Assembly: GCA_021324015.1 (NCBI GenBank)
Contig: JAJPJX010000135.1
Location: forward strand, 1-64,000
Source of the DNA: Solibacteraceae bacterium
Lineage (GTDB): Bacteria; Acidobacteriota; Terriglobia; Bryobacterales; Bryobacteraceae
Reading direction: 5' to 3'
Length of the DNA stretch: 64,000 nt
Shown here: piece after piece, positions 8,797 through 15,170 of the stretch
How positions within the stretch are numbered: position 1 is the stretch's first letter
How the letters are laid out: each line of letters starts with the position of its first letter
Notes under the pieces: model-generated
Seen by the model: only the letters and a program-made list of their open reading frames with translations
Databases searched by the model: none
Told to the model about the DNA's origin: nothing
Translations under genes and position numbers: made by a program

Positions 8797-9356
8797 GCGG
8801 CAGAGATCGCGTGACACAGCGCCGACTCCCGGCTGGGCGCCTGCGCCCTGCCCGTGCTGTTGGCCCGCTTGCATGTCTGGCTGAACCCTTGCCCCGCTTA
8901 GGACGGGGTGTTGTGGGGAGCGGCCGGTCCTAAGAGCGCCGAGGTTGGCGCACCCGGCCGCGGGCCCCACAATTTCCTGCTGACTGTTGCAGAACCTTAC
9001 AGCCGTCGCCGCAAGATTCCAGCCAGCGCAAAAAGTGTACCATAGCGCGCGGCACAGAGCCAGGATTCGTGGTACTGTAGTCAGCGCTGGACTAGCCGTT
9101 TTTATTGCGGTTGCGCGCAACTGCCTCCTTTCTCTCGGAGAGCGCGTGGACCTGAGCGGCTGGACGGGGGGGGGCGGCGCCACATAGGTGGGCGGCGCGA
9201 GCCTGTTCAGTTGGCGACTGGGTGGCAACGGCGCGCATCTTATGGGTCGTCCTCTCTGAAAACCTGCCTGAAATGACCTTCGGTTTCGGCGTCCATTGTA
9301 TCTATTTGCCAGGACCACAGGCACGCATTCCCTGCGAATCAGTTACGATAAATCCC
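8797..9356. other. 560-bp non-coding region between int and the zinc-finger gene
   Basis: No convincing reading frame on either strand. It holds the nested hairpin at 8892-8972, a run of eight or more G near 9167-9175 and a lower-GC stretch (about 9230-9356) that should contain the promoter for the next operon, though no good -35/-10 pair stands out. Confidence 0.5.
8892..8972. other. Nested hairpin with competing pairings
   Basis: Three concentric perfect stems: TTGTGGGG (8911-8918) with CCCCACAA (8965-8972), GCGGCCGG (8920-8927) with CCGGCCGC (8954-8961), and GCGCC (8936-8940) with GGCGC (8947-8951). A separate hairpin CCCCG/CGGGG sits at 8892-8908. A mutually exclusive pairing CTTAGGAC (8897-8904) with GTCCTAAG (8927-8934) competes with both. 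No T-run follows, so it is not an ordinary terminator; an RNA switch or a DNA structure is possible. Confidence 0.6.
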
Positions 9357-9749
9357 ATGAGCAGCACCCGAAGCACGACCAGAAAAGGGAGAATTATCGC
9401 CGGCGCCGCGCCCCGCGCGGCTAAATCGCAACCGAATTACCCCTGCCCGGATTGCGGGGAGGTCTTCGCCACCCCGCAAGCCCGCTACGGGCACCGCTCC
9501 ATGAAGCACCGCACCACCGCGGCGTCGGGTTTCCCCGAGTTTGTGGCGGGGCTGCGCCAGACCGCGGACCAGACCCTGGCACAACTGCGCCAGTATGTGA
9601 ACAACATCGACCAGGCCCTGACTAACTCCACGGAGCTGAGCCAGCAGCGCCACATGGCCGAGGCCTTGGTGCAGACTTACGACGCGCTGGTGCGCACCCT
9701 CGGCGGCGAGCGCGCCATGGCGGCCGGCGGGGGTGCCGGCGGCGTCTAA
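9357..9749 (+). CDS. C2H2 zinc-finger-like phage protein
   Basis: 130 residues. A finger CPDCGEVF...GHRSMKH (Cys-x2-Cys-x12-His-x4-His, about residues 29-50) is followed by a helical segment and a Gly/Ala tail. Basic N-terminus (TTRKGR, RAAK) suits nucleic-acid binding. The start ATG 9357 is inferred because residues upstream in frame look non-coding. First gene of a rightward accessory cluster. Could be a DNA-binding regulator; no target can be inferred. Confidence 0.6.
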   Translation: MSSTRSTTRKGRIIAGAAPRAAKSQPNYPCPDCGEVFATPQARYGHRSMKHRTTAASGFPEFVAGLRQTADQTLAQLRQYVNNIDQALTNSTELSQQRHMAEALVQTYDALVRTLGGERAMAAGGGAGGV

Positions 9750-9768
9750 GGGATGCGGAGGGCACACC

Positions 9769-10023
9769 ATGCGTCGTCTGGCATGGCTGCTGGTGTGCGC
9801 CTCCGCTGGCCTGGGGGCGGCCCGCGTGCTGTACTGGCTCTGGCCGCGGGCGCCCCTCTGGTTGGCCACGCTGGAGGCGCTGGGCGCCGGCTACCTGGCG
9901 GCGTCCCTCGGGCACCGCTGGGAGGAGCAGCGCCGCGAGCGGCAGCGCAACGCGGAACTGCGCCGGGTAATCCAGATGCGCGTGCATGAGCGCCCTAGTT
10001 GGGGCGGCTGGCACGGCGGCTAA
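9769..10023 (+). CDS. Small membrane protein, two helices
   Basis: 84 residues; ATG 9769 is preceded by GGAGG. Two hydrophobic helices (about residues 4-21 and 27-45) are followed by a strongly charged Arg/Glu tail. Size and topology resemble small holin-like proteins, but its location far from the late genes gives no support, so function stays open. Confidence 0.55.
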   Translation: MRRLAWLLVCASAGLGAARVLYWLWPRAPLWLATLEALGAGYLAASLGHRWEEQRRERQRNAELRRVIQMRVHERPSWGGWHGG

Positions 10024-10033
10024 AGGAGGCTGC

Positions 10034-10598
10034 ATGGCTTCAACGAAAGTGGGCGGCGAGGGGACCTTCGACGCCCAGGCGCACGGCGTCATCAACACCA
10101 ATTTCGCCGCGCTGGATGCCAGCGCGGCAGACCTGGACGCGCGCGTGGCCGCGCTGGAAGCCTACGGGCACCTGCTGGTGGCTTCCGTGACGCTCAGCGC
10201 GGAGGATCTCCTGGCGCTGAACGATACGCCGGTGGTGCTGGTGGCGGCAGCCCCAGCCAACTGCGTGAATGTGTTGGAGGGCGCCGTGCTGGACTACCAG
10301 CCGGGCGAGACGGCCTACACCATCGGCGACGCCACCAACCTGACCATCAACTACAAGGCGGATGCCTCTGGCGCCGCGGTGACGGCCGCCTTGTCGGTGA
10401 CGGGCCTGCTCGACCAGGCCACGGAGCAGATCCGCCACCTGAAGCCGCTGGCCGATACGCTGACGCTGGCCACCGCCGCGGGCGGCGCCCTGGCGCTCAG
10501 CCCTGGCGCTCACGCTCGCCGGCGCGGATGTCGCGGACGGCGATGGCACGCTGTTGGTGCTGGTGTGGTATCGCCAGTTCAGCCTGGTGGCGTCATGA
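10034..10598 (+). pseudogene. Phage structural/decoration-like protein, frameshifted by a 13-bp duplication
   Basis: ATG 10034 follows AAAGGAGG. The first ~155 codons encode an N-terminal segment and a beta-rich domain of the type found in phage tail or capsid-decoration proteins (TPVVLVAAAPANCVN, GETAYTIGDATNLTINY). At 10487-10512 a 13-bp sequence is duplicated. With one copy removed the frame continues to a sensible beta-strand end (DGTLLVLVWYRQFSLVAS) and TGA 10596-10598, overlapping the next ATG. As it stands, translation changes frame and runs into the downstream gene, giving a 273-residue fusion ending at 10855. Confidence 0.65.
10487..10512 (+). repeat. 13-bp tandem duplication (GCCCTGGCGCTCA x2)
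   Basis: Two perfect adjacent copies at 10487-10499 and 10500-10512. Removing one restores a coherent downstream frame in the structural gene, so this looks like a recent slippage event, or an assembly error. Confidence 0.85.
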
Positions 10599-10855
10599 CT
10601 TCCACGGTAGACTTCATACGCGCTGCAGAGCTGACTCTGGAAGTAGCCGAGGCCATAGACGACGCCTTCGCGTACCATCCGTGGGACCCGGAGCAGACCA
10701 GCCACGGCGTTGAGGTGCGGAAGGCTTTGGCGCAGGCCGTGAAGGTGATCGTGGCGCATGTGCCGCCCTGCCCGGATCGCTCCACGGCCATCCGCAAGTT
10801 GCGGGAGGCGCGCATGGACTGTAACAGCGCCATCACGCACCGGGGGCGGTTCTGA
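10595..10855 (+). CDS. Acb2/Tad1-like cyclic-nucleotide sponge (anti-CBASS type)
   Basis: 86 residues. The segment FAYHPWDPEQ...GVEVRKALAQ followed by a Pro-rich turn (VPPCPDRS) and AIRKLREARMDCNSAI matches the helical-hairpin pattern of the Acb2/Tad1 hairpin family (consensus F-x-YHP-x3-Q, then (I/V)R-x2-A, P-x-S/DRS-x-A(I/L)-x-KL-x-EA-x-M-x2-N-x-(S/A)I). Characterised members bind CBASS or Thoeris nucleotide signals and so block host defence; activity here is inferred. ATG 10595 overlaps the upstream stop (ATGA in the repaired frame) and is also in frame with the fused upstream gene, so both free and fused forms are possible. Confidence 0.72.
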   Translation: MTSTVDFIRAAELTLEVAEAIDDAFAYHPWDPEQTSHGVEVRKALAQAVKVIVAHVPPCPDRSTAIRKLREARMDCNSAITHRGRF

Positions 10856-10971
10856 TGCCCGCGCCTGCCCCGTCTCCGCCGCCGCGCAAGCCGCCAGAGC
10901 GCGCCCGCCAGGCGCAGCGCGAGGCGGACGCCAACCTACACGAGCGGTTCCCCGTGACGAGGCGCGCATGA
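10855..10971 (+). CDS. 38-aa Pro/Arg-rich small protein
   Basis: ATG 10855 overlaps the previous stop (TGATG) and its TGA (10969-10971) overlaps the next ATG (10968). The product starts MPAPAPSPPPRKPPE and ends in a charged helix. The overlaps on both sides are the main support; function unknown. Confidence 0.45.
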   Translation: MPAPAPSPPPRKPPERARQAQREADANLHERFPVTRRA

Positions 10972-11606
10972 GACTGCTACTGCCGCTCTGGCTGGCCTCC
11001 GCGGCGCTGGCCGCCAACGTCACCCTCACGCTCACCGCGCCTACCACCGCCACCGCGCCGGGGGCCGCCGTGGCTGTGCCCGTGACACTCACCAGCGTGG
11101 CCGGCTACGAGCCCGCCGGGCTACTGTTCACGGTCACCTGGAGCGCCGCCGATCTCAGCGCCGTGAGCTTCGCCCTGGCCACCGGCATCAGCAAAACCGG
11201 CTGGTGCAATCCCAGCGCCGGCAAACTGGTGTGCGCCATCGCCGGGCTGAACCTGACCAAGATGGCCAACGGTACGCTGGGCACGCTCACCGCCACCGTG
11301 GCGGCCACCGCGGGAGTGGCGACCACCACGCTCACACTCGGGCCGGTCTCGGCCGGCGCGCCCAATGCCGCGCAACTCGGCGGCGCGGGCGCCAGCGTGG
11401 CCGTGCCCATCGTGAGTAAGTGCGACCTGACGGGCGACGGCAAGATTGACGACGCGGACCTGGCCGCCTCCGCGCAGCAGGCCATCGGCGCGGCAGCCTG
11501 CGGCTCCGCGGATCTGGACGCCGATGGCGCCTGCTCGGTGATGGACCTGCTGCACATCCCCTTGGCGGCTCAGGGAGGGGCCTGCACCCTGGCAAACCCT
11601 CCTTAG
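10968..11606 (+). CDS. Secreted cohesin-like/dockerin-like protein
   Basis: 212 residues. Signal peptide MRLLLPLWLASAALAA, then a beta-rich Thr/Ala domain (about residues 17-145) resembling cohesin-type modules, then two dockerin-like calcium loops: DLTGDGKIDDADL (about 150-162) and DLDADGACSVMDLL (about 185-198). Cysteines flank both loops. Cohesin-dockerin pairs normally assemble extracellular complexes; having both in one phage-encoded protein suggests intramolecular or self-association. Possibly a lysogenic-conversion (moron) protein. ATGA coupling to the preceding small gene. Confidence 0.65.
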   Translation: MRLLLPLWLASAALAANVTLTLTAPTTATAPGAAVAVPVTLTSVAGYEPAGLLFTVTWSAADLSAVSFALATGISKTGWCNPSAGKLVCAIAGLNLTKMANGTLGTLTATVAATAGVATTTLTLGPVSAGAPNAAQLGGAGASVAVPIVSKCDLTGDGKIDDADLAASAQQAIGAAACGSADLDADGACSVMDLLHIPLAAQGGACTLANPP

Positions 11607-11713
11607 TGCTGCCGCCGGCGCTGGAAGAGTTCCTGCGCGGGCTGCTGACCACGCCGGCGCCCGACTCCATCGCCTGCAACTTCGTCGCGTGCCCGGCCAC
11701 CCGCGCGCGATAG
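11606..11713 (+). CDS. Possible 35-aa protein (GTG start)
   Basis: GTG 11606 overlaps the previous stop as TAGTG and an open frame runs to TAG 11711-11713, encoding a short peptide with two Cys (CNFVAC). The overlap and reasonable composition are the only support. Confidence 0.3.
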   Translation: MLPPALEEFLRGLLTTPAPDSIACNFVACPATRAR

Positions 11714-11786
11714 ACTGGAGGGCGAAAGGAGGGCCGTCCAGGGAAACGGGCCGCCTGCGCCGCGGTCTATGCCGGGGCGCAGGCAC

Positions 11787-11818
11787 AAAAAAAGCGCCTC
11801 CCCGTTGCAAGAAGGCGC
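11787..11818 (-). terminator. Intrinsic terminator, leftward
   Basis: On the minus strand a GCGCCT...AGGCGC stem (11794-11799 with 11813-11818) is followed by seven T (complement of the A-run 11787-11793). It lies just beyond the leftward gene 11851-12030 and supports transcription of that gene. Confidence 0.65.
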
Positions 11819-11850
11819 GGACGGTCGATTCGGATTGGATGGGTATCGCC

Positions 11851-12030
11851 TCATTCTATCCCGGCCCGGCGGATGGTGAGCACGCCCAGGCCGATTGCCA
11901 GGTACAGGCGCAGGCCCATGCGGAAGTCGCGCTCGGCTTCGGCCTGCTCGCGCGTGGCGTAGCGCCCGATCAGCATTTCGCGGCCCTGGTAGGTCTCCCG
12001 CAATTCCCACGGTAGGCTAGGATCATGCAC
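11851..12030 (-). CDS. Possible small membrane-associated protein (59 aa)
   Basis: GTG start at 12030 gives VHDPSLPWELRETYQG..., a helical, charged segment (ATREQAEAERDFRMG) and a short hydrophobic stretch (LYLAIGLGVL). A terminator lies just downstream. Its 5' end overlaps that of the opposite gene at 12025, which makes the start uncertain; an internal Met could begin a 41-residue form. Function unknown. Confidence 0.4.
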   Translation of the reverse strand: MHDPSLPWELRETYQGREMLIGRYATREQAEAERDFRMGLRLYLAIGLGVLTIRRAGIE

Positions 12031-12264
12031 CGCGCGTATCGTATCATCCGCGGCTGCGCCGCGCCCGTCGCGGGAGGCTGCGGCGGCTGGCTGTTCGGCG
12101 AGTACTTGGATCCGCGGCTGCGGGGGCCGTGGCGGTTGCTGCCGGCGCTGCTGAGTTTGCTGCTGCTGGCCTGGGTGTACCGCGAGATGCGCTGGCTGCA
12201 CCGCGAAAAAGAAAAGCTCGATCGTTTCCTGATGGACGAGCGGCGCAACGTCCGGTGGCGGTGA
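12025..12264 (+). CDS. Small membrane protein with charged tail
   Basis: 79 residues. A Gly-rich N-terminus, one strong helix (RLLPALLSLLLLAWVY, about residues 37-52) and a highly charged C-terminus (REKEKLDRFLMDERR). TGATG overlap with the next gene supports it. Unknown function; overall shape is like small phage membrane proteins. Confidence 0.5.
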   Translation: MHRAYRIIRGCAAPVAGGCGGWLFGEYLDPRLRGPWRLLPALLSLLLLAWVYREMRWLHREKEKLDRFLMDERRNVRWR

Positions 12265-12479
12265 TGCAAGCGCAGGTGCGTCTCTACCGCTTCTACAACT
12301 ACGCGGCCAACCGCGGCCAGGGCCGCTACGGCGAACCTTTCGCCTTGTGTGATCGCTGCGTGGAGCGCCAGCCGGTGCCCGCGCACTGCCAGCTCTACCG
12401 CCTGGCGGATCAGGCCCTCATGCCCTGCCACAAGTGCGGCGCGCGCAACGTGCAGGCTGCCAGCGCCCCCGCCGGCTAA
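12264..12479 (+). CDS. Zinc-ribbon mini-protein
   Basis: 71 residues with two Cys pairs, CDRC (about 29-32) and CHKC (about 55-58), that can form one zinc ribbon. ATG 12264 overlaps the previous stop. One of several small zinc-binding proteins in this phage. Its 3' end meets the convergent HTH gene with a 4-nt overlap. Confidence 0.55.
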   Translation: MQAQVRLYRFYNYAANRGQGRYGEPFALCDRCVERQPVPAHCQLYRLADQALMPCHKCGARNVQAASAPAG

Positions 12480-12928
12480 AACTGGTCCAGCTCCTCGCGC
12501 CGGAAGTAGTAGCGCCCCTCGCGGTAGCGCCCGATGGTGCCCGCGCGGCAGGCGGCTTTGAGTTCCTCCAGGATGGCCGCCGGCAGCGGATGCAGATAGG
12601 CCTCCATCTCGGAGAGCGAGAGCCACTGGCGTTCGTAGTAGGGCTGCGGCTGGGGCGTGTGGCTGGCGGGCGGCGCCTGCGGCGCTTCCAGCAGCTTGGG
12701 CTGCGCGGCCACCGCCCGCGCGATGTGGTGGCGGGCCGCCTCCAGATCCTTGCGGCGCCAGAGCGTTTCCGGTTTGCGGCCCTCCGCGGGACGCTGCCGG
12801 CGTGGCCAGCGCCGCTCCCGCGCCAGCCGCTCCAGGTGCTTAAGGCTGAGTCCCGTATACTCAACCCCTTCCTCCTTGGTGAGCCAATCGGCGCGCGCTT
12901 GTGCTTTGGCTTGTTGGGTTTGCGGCAT
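12476..12928 (-). CDS. Double helix-turn-helix protein, excisionase/regulator-like
   Basis: About 150 residues from the Met of MPQTQQAKAQ. Residues 14-45 (DWLTKEEGVEYTGLSLKHLE) look like a MerR/excisionase-type winged helix, and the C-terminal third (WLSLSEMEAYLHPLP...GRYREGRYYFRREELDQF) looks like a second. They are joined by a Pro/Gln linker. Such proteins bind phage operators or act as recombination directionality factors. An in-frame Met five codons upstream is an alternative start. It is the best candidate in the left arm for an Xis or repressor role, which is inference only. Confidence 0.6.
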   Translation of the reverse strand: MPQTQQAKAQARADWLTKEEGVEYTGLSLKHLERLARERRWPRRQRPAEGRKPETLWRRKDLEAARHHIARAVAAQPKLLEAPQAPPASHTPQPQPYYERQWLSLSEMEAYLHPLPAAILEELKAACRAGTIGRYREGRYYFRREELDQF

Positions 12929-13005
12929 GATTGGAGTATACATCGGATCGGCGCAAGGGGCGCTCCGATCCAATGCGCGACTTCTGCAGAATCTCAGTGA
13001 AAAGT

Positions 13006-13124
13006 GTCCGGTACTCCCCGGACTTTTCACTAGCAGCCCTTCCTGGGTAGCCAGCGCGCGGCTACTTTGCCGCTGCCCAAAAGTCCGGTACTCCCCGGAC
13101 TTTTCACTAGCAGCCCTTCCTGGG
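13006..13124 (-). repeat. 42-bp direct repeat containing a hairpin, two copies
   Basis: Perfect copies at 13006-13047 and 13083-13124. Each contains GTCCGG-tactc-CCGGAC and, on the minus strand, the codons for a PRKGC C-terminus plus TAG. Flanking AGTGAAAAGT (12996-13005) and ACTTTTCACT (13022-13031) extend the first copy into a longer hairpin. Between them lies a near-palindrome GTAGCC-A-GCGCGCGGCTAC (13047-13065) related to the 58-59 kb palindromes. Confidence 0.85.
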
Positions 13125-13166
13125 CATCTTGCCGGCGGGCTTCTTGGGCGGTGCTTTCTTGGCCAT
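13107..13166 (-). CDS. 19-aa Lys/Pro-rich peptide
   Basis: ATG (complement of 13164-13166) opens MAKKAPPKKPAGKMPRKGC, ending at TAG 13107-13109 inside the 42-bp repeat. Similar very short basic Cys-ending peptides occur in phage genomes. The duplicated copy of its 3' end upstream hints at real function, but size limits confidence. Confidence 0.35.
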   Translation of the reverse strand: MAKKAPPKKPAGKMPRKGC

Positions 13167-13186
13167 GCGGCCAGTGTACCGCAGCT

Positions 13187-13450
13187 TCAGCCCGCCGGCG
13201 CGGCGGCCTCCGCGGCCATCACATTGTAGAGCGTGCCGCAGGAGGCGCACACGAAGATGCGCGTGTGCGTGAAGATGGCCGCGCGGTACACGCCATCCGC
13301 GTCCGCCAGGGTCAGCGGCGTGCCCGGCCAGTCGCCCGGGGTGCGGCACACCGGGCAGACCGGCGTGAGCACCCAGGTGGTGGTGGCTGGGCCAGTTTGC
13401 GCCGCGGCGGGCGCGCCGGCCAGCGCGGCCCAAAAGCGGCGCCGCGTCAT
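13187..13450 (-). CDS. Tat-signal zinc-ribbon protein
   Basis: 87 residues. The N-terminus MTRRRFWAALAGAPAAA has the twin-arginine pattern (RRxF) with a short hydrophobic stretch. Two Cys pairs follow, CPVC (about 32-35) and CASC (about 68-71), fit for one zinc ion. Export of a metal-loaded protein by Tat would make sense but is inferred. ATGA overlap with the preceding frameshifted gene (13447-13664). Confidence 0.55.
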   Translation of the reverse strand: MTRRRFWAALAGAPAAAQTGPATTTWVLTPVCPVCRTPGDWPGTPLTLADADGVYRAAIFTHTRIFVCASCGTLYNVMAAEAAAPAG

Positions 13451-13664
13451 GGCTGCCTCCGCGTGAGCACGCGGTAGCGCCCGGGCGCGTCGCAGGCCAC
13501 GGCGGGCAGCGGCGAGCGCGGCTCGGCGGCCGGTTCCAGTCCCACACTCGCGCCTGGTCGAACCGCAGGCGATCGTTGAAGCGCTGGTTCTCCGCGCTGC
13601 GAGCTGCGCGCGCGCGCAGCCGCCTCAGCATGCGGGCATGCCGCCGCTTGTTAGGATGGGTCAT
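13447..13664 (-). pseudogene. Arg-rich small protein with probable 2-nt frameshift
   Basis: Starts MTHPNKRRHARMLRRLRARA and stays coherent to RFDQARV. There a GTGT dinucleotide (complement near 13548-13552) shifts the frame. Removing two bases gives GLEPAAEPRSPLPAVACDAP and a TGA that overlaps the next ATG (13448-13450), the spacing seen throughout this phage. Without repair the frame runs on across the neighbouring gene. Function unknown; Arg content suggests nucleic-acid binding. Confidence 0.4.
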
Positions 13665-13687
13665 ACCTCAATATGGCCGAAGCATCT

Positions 13688-13990
13688 TTACTGCCGGTTG
13701 CACTTGGCGCAGATCACCTGGGCGTGGTCCCCGGCGCGCTCCCGCAACTCCTGTCCCCCCGCGAGAGGACCAAAGACCCGCAGCAGCTCGTCTCTCTGCA
13801 TTAAGCGATGGCGGTAGGGCCGTGCCTGGTCGCGGTGCCTGGCGGGTATCTCCATCACCAATGCCTGGCCGCCCGGGTTGAGCCCGCGGCGGATGGCCTC
13901 CTCCAGCGCGCCGCCGAAGCCCCCGGCGGATTCCACGATCACCGCGCCGGCGAAATGATCCTGCTCGTCCACAAACGAGATCCAGTACAT
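13688..13990 (-). CDS. Hypothetical phage protein, 100 aa
   Basis: Begins MYWISFVDEQDHFAGAVIVE, continues with an Arg-rich middle (PARHRDQARPYRHRL) and ends with CAKC, a possible half zinc site. The second of two nearby Met codons is chosen because GGGGAG lies at correct spacing; the first (13996) would sit on the RBS. Divergent from 14030-14551. Confidence 0.5.
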   Translation of the reverse strand: MYWISFVDEQDHFAGAVIVESAGGFGGALEEAIRRGLNPGGQALVMEIPARHRDQARPYRHRLMQRDELLRVFGPLAGGQELRERAGDHAQVICAKCNRQ

Positions 13991-14029
13991 CGCCATACTC
14001 CCCAGCCTAAACTGAAAAAGGAGTCGCAC

Positions 14030-14551
14030 ATGACCGATGGAGTACTCGAAGGCCTGGCCCGGCAGGCCGCCAACATCGTGCGCACCGAGTTGCACCTCCA
14101 TGGCTGCTTCGAGAGCATCCTGGTGGGCATCTCCCACCAGGGCGAAGCGCTCTACCGCATGCACTCCATCGAGCGGCTCATTCGCAACTTGGCGGGGCCG
14201 CATTGGGTGGAAAACTCGGACGCGAAAGAGTGTCTGTACTCCACCATCCGCATCGCGCACGCCTCGGCTCCCGCCTGGGCGCCGCGGCCGGGCGCCTACA
14301 TCCTGGCCGGAACCGGGCGCGCGCGAGAGAGGGACGGCGATCGGATCACGGAGCAGCATGAAGCGGTGATCTACGCCCTGGTCCAGACCCCCACACGCTG
14401 CTGCATCCGCGTCGAGCCGCTGGACGGCGCCGCGCCCAGCACGCGCTTTCACCCCACCAGCGAACTGGACGGCGCGCAAATAATCTTCCGCCCGCTCACC
14501 GACGAGGAGCGCGAGACGGCGCGCCACCTGAACCGCCGCGAGGTAACATGA
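14030..14551 (+). CDS. Hypothetical phage protein, 173 aa
   Basis: ATG 14030 has AAGGAG at 6 nt. Helical N-terminal part, a mixed alpha/beta middle and a charged C-terminus (LTDEERETARHLNRREV). No family recognised. Translationally coupled (ATGA) to the Tat/coat-like gene, so the two probably act together. Confidence 0.6.
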   Translation: MTDGVLEGLARQAANIVRTELHLHGCFESILVGISHQGEALYRMHSIERLIRNLAGPHWVENSDAKECLYSTIRIAHASAPAWAPRPGAYILAGTGRARERDGDRITEQHEAVIYALVQTPTRCCIRVEPLDGAAPSTRFHPTSELDGAQIIFRPLTDEERETARHLNRREVT

Positions 14552-14853
14552 CTCGCCGCGCTTTTCTCGCCGCCCTGGCCGCGGCGATCGGCTACGACCC
14601 GGAGCGCCGGCTTTGGGTGCCCGGGCGCAAGCTGATCTCGATTCCGCCGCCGGTCTGCCTGCCGGCGCCGCGCGGCAACCAGTTCCTCACGGTAGAGCAG
14701 ATCAGCAAAATGACCTTGGAGGTTCTGGAGCGCCACCTGGTCTTCGCGCGGATGCAGCGCGAGTACAACCGCCTGTTCACCAGCGTGGGTGAGGTGATCG
14801 TCGCTCGACCGCAGGGCTTAACCATCGAAGGCATCCTGCGGAATGCACGCTAG
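14548..14853 (+). CDS. Tat-signal mini-protein resembling the coat-protein N-terminus
   Basis: 101 residues. MTRRAFLAALAAAIG is a twin-arginine-type signal. After a Pro-rich linker, residues about 47-95 (FLTVEQISKMTLEVLE, then LVFARMQREYNRLF, then VGEVIVARP) align with the first 50 residues of this phage's coat protein (FLTPSMITLEALSSLK, LQFTKKVNRQYDDKF, IGNTLNVRMP), with about 15 identities and one small gap plus a 4-residue deletion. Thus a signal sequence has been joined to a truncated coat N-arm. Role unknown; it might interfere with or modulate assembly, or be an immunity-type decoy. Confidence 0.6.
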   Translation: MTRRAFLAALAAAIGYDPERRLWVPGRKLISIPPPVCLPAPRGNQFLTVEQISKMTLEVLERHLVFARMQREYNRLFTSVGEVIVARPQGLTIEGILRNAR

Positions 14854-15170
14854 AATATGGCAACGGAATCGGCTTTGAGTTTTGCGGGGGCTCGCCGCCA
14901 GGCGCGAGCCCCCCGAATTCTTCCAGGCGCTCACGGGTGTCAACCGGACGGCGCCGCGGCGGCCCCGCCGCAGACGCCAGAAACGGAGCCTAAACACCAC
15001 AAAAATCAACACTTAGACACAAAAACCCTGCGCAAAACTTCAGTTATGCGCAGGGTCAAACTTGGTTGACAAAGGCACCTGTTTGCAACGCCGAAAACGC
15101 CCCTGGAAATGGGGTTTTCCGCAGGGGGTTTCCGGTTTCGCCCGCCGCGAGCGATCAAGAGAGGGGAGCT
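14854..15170. other. Non-coding region with two hairpins
   Basis: No gene seen. A perfect 10-bp stem GGGGGCTCGC (14886-14895)/GCGAGCCCCC (14904-14913) follows the rightward gene, without a T-run. The leftward terminator at 15025-15056 lies downstream of it. A purine-rich, AT-richer stretch (14990-15030) separates them. Confidence 0.55.
15025..15056 (-). terminator. Intrinsic terminator of the serine-recombinase operon
   Basis: Perfect 10-bp stem ACCCTGCGCA (15025-15034) with TGCGCAGGGT (15047-15056); on the minus strand it is followed by TTTTTG. It lies about 115 bp beyond the recombinase stop and fits the leftward operon 16555-15171. Confidence 0.7.

Noticed and set aside
8987-9187. 66-aa rightward reading frame after int
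   Set aside because: No RBS, odd composition and a G-run through its end; treated as non-coding.
10034-10855. A single genuine 273-aa gene
   Set aside because: The middle ~30 residues are Arg/Gly nonsense-like and the perfect 13-bp duplication explains the fusion.
11603-12010. 135-aa leftward frame
   Set aside because: Passes through the terminator hairpin and overlaps better-supported small genes.
13006-13124. Two 42-bp repeats as a CRISPR remnant
   Set aside because: Only two copies, spacer holds coding-like and palindromic sequence, no cas gene nearby.
13688-14527. 279-aa leftward frame over 14030-14527
   Set aside because: Only its last 100 codons look like protein; the rest is antisense to the RBS-bearing gene at 14030.
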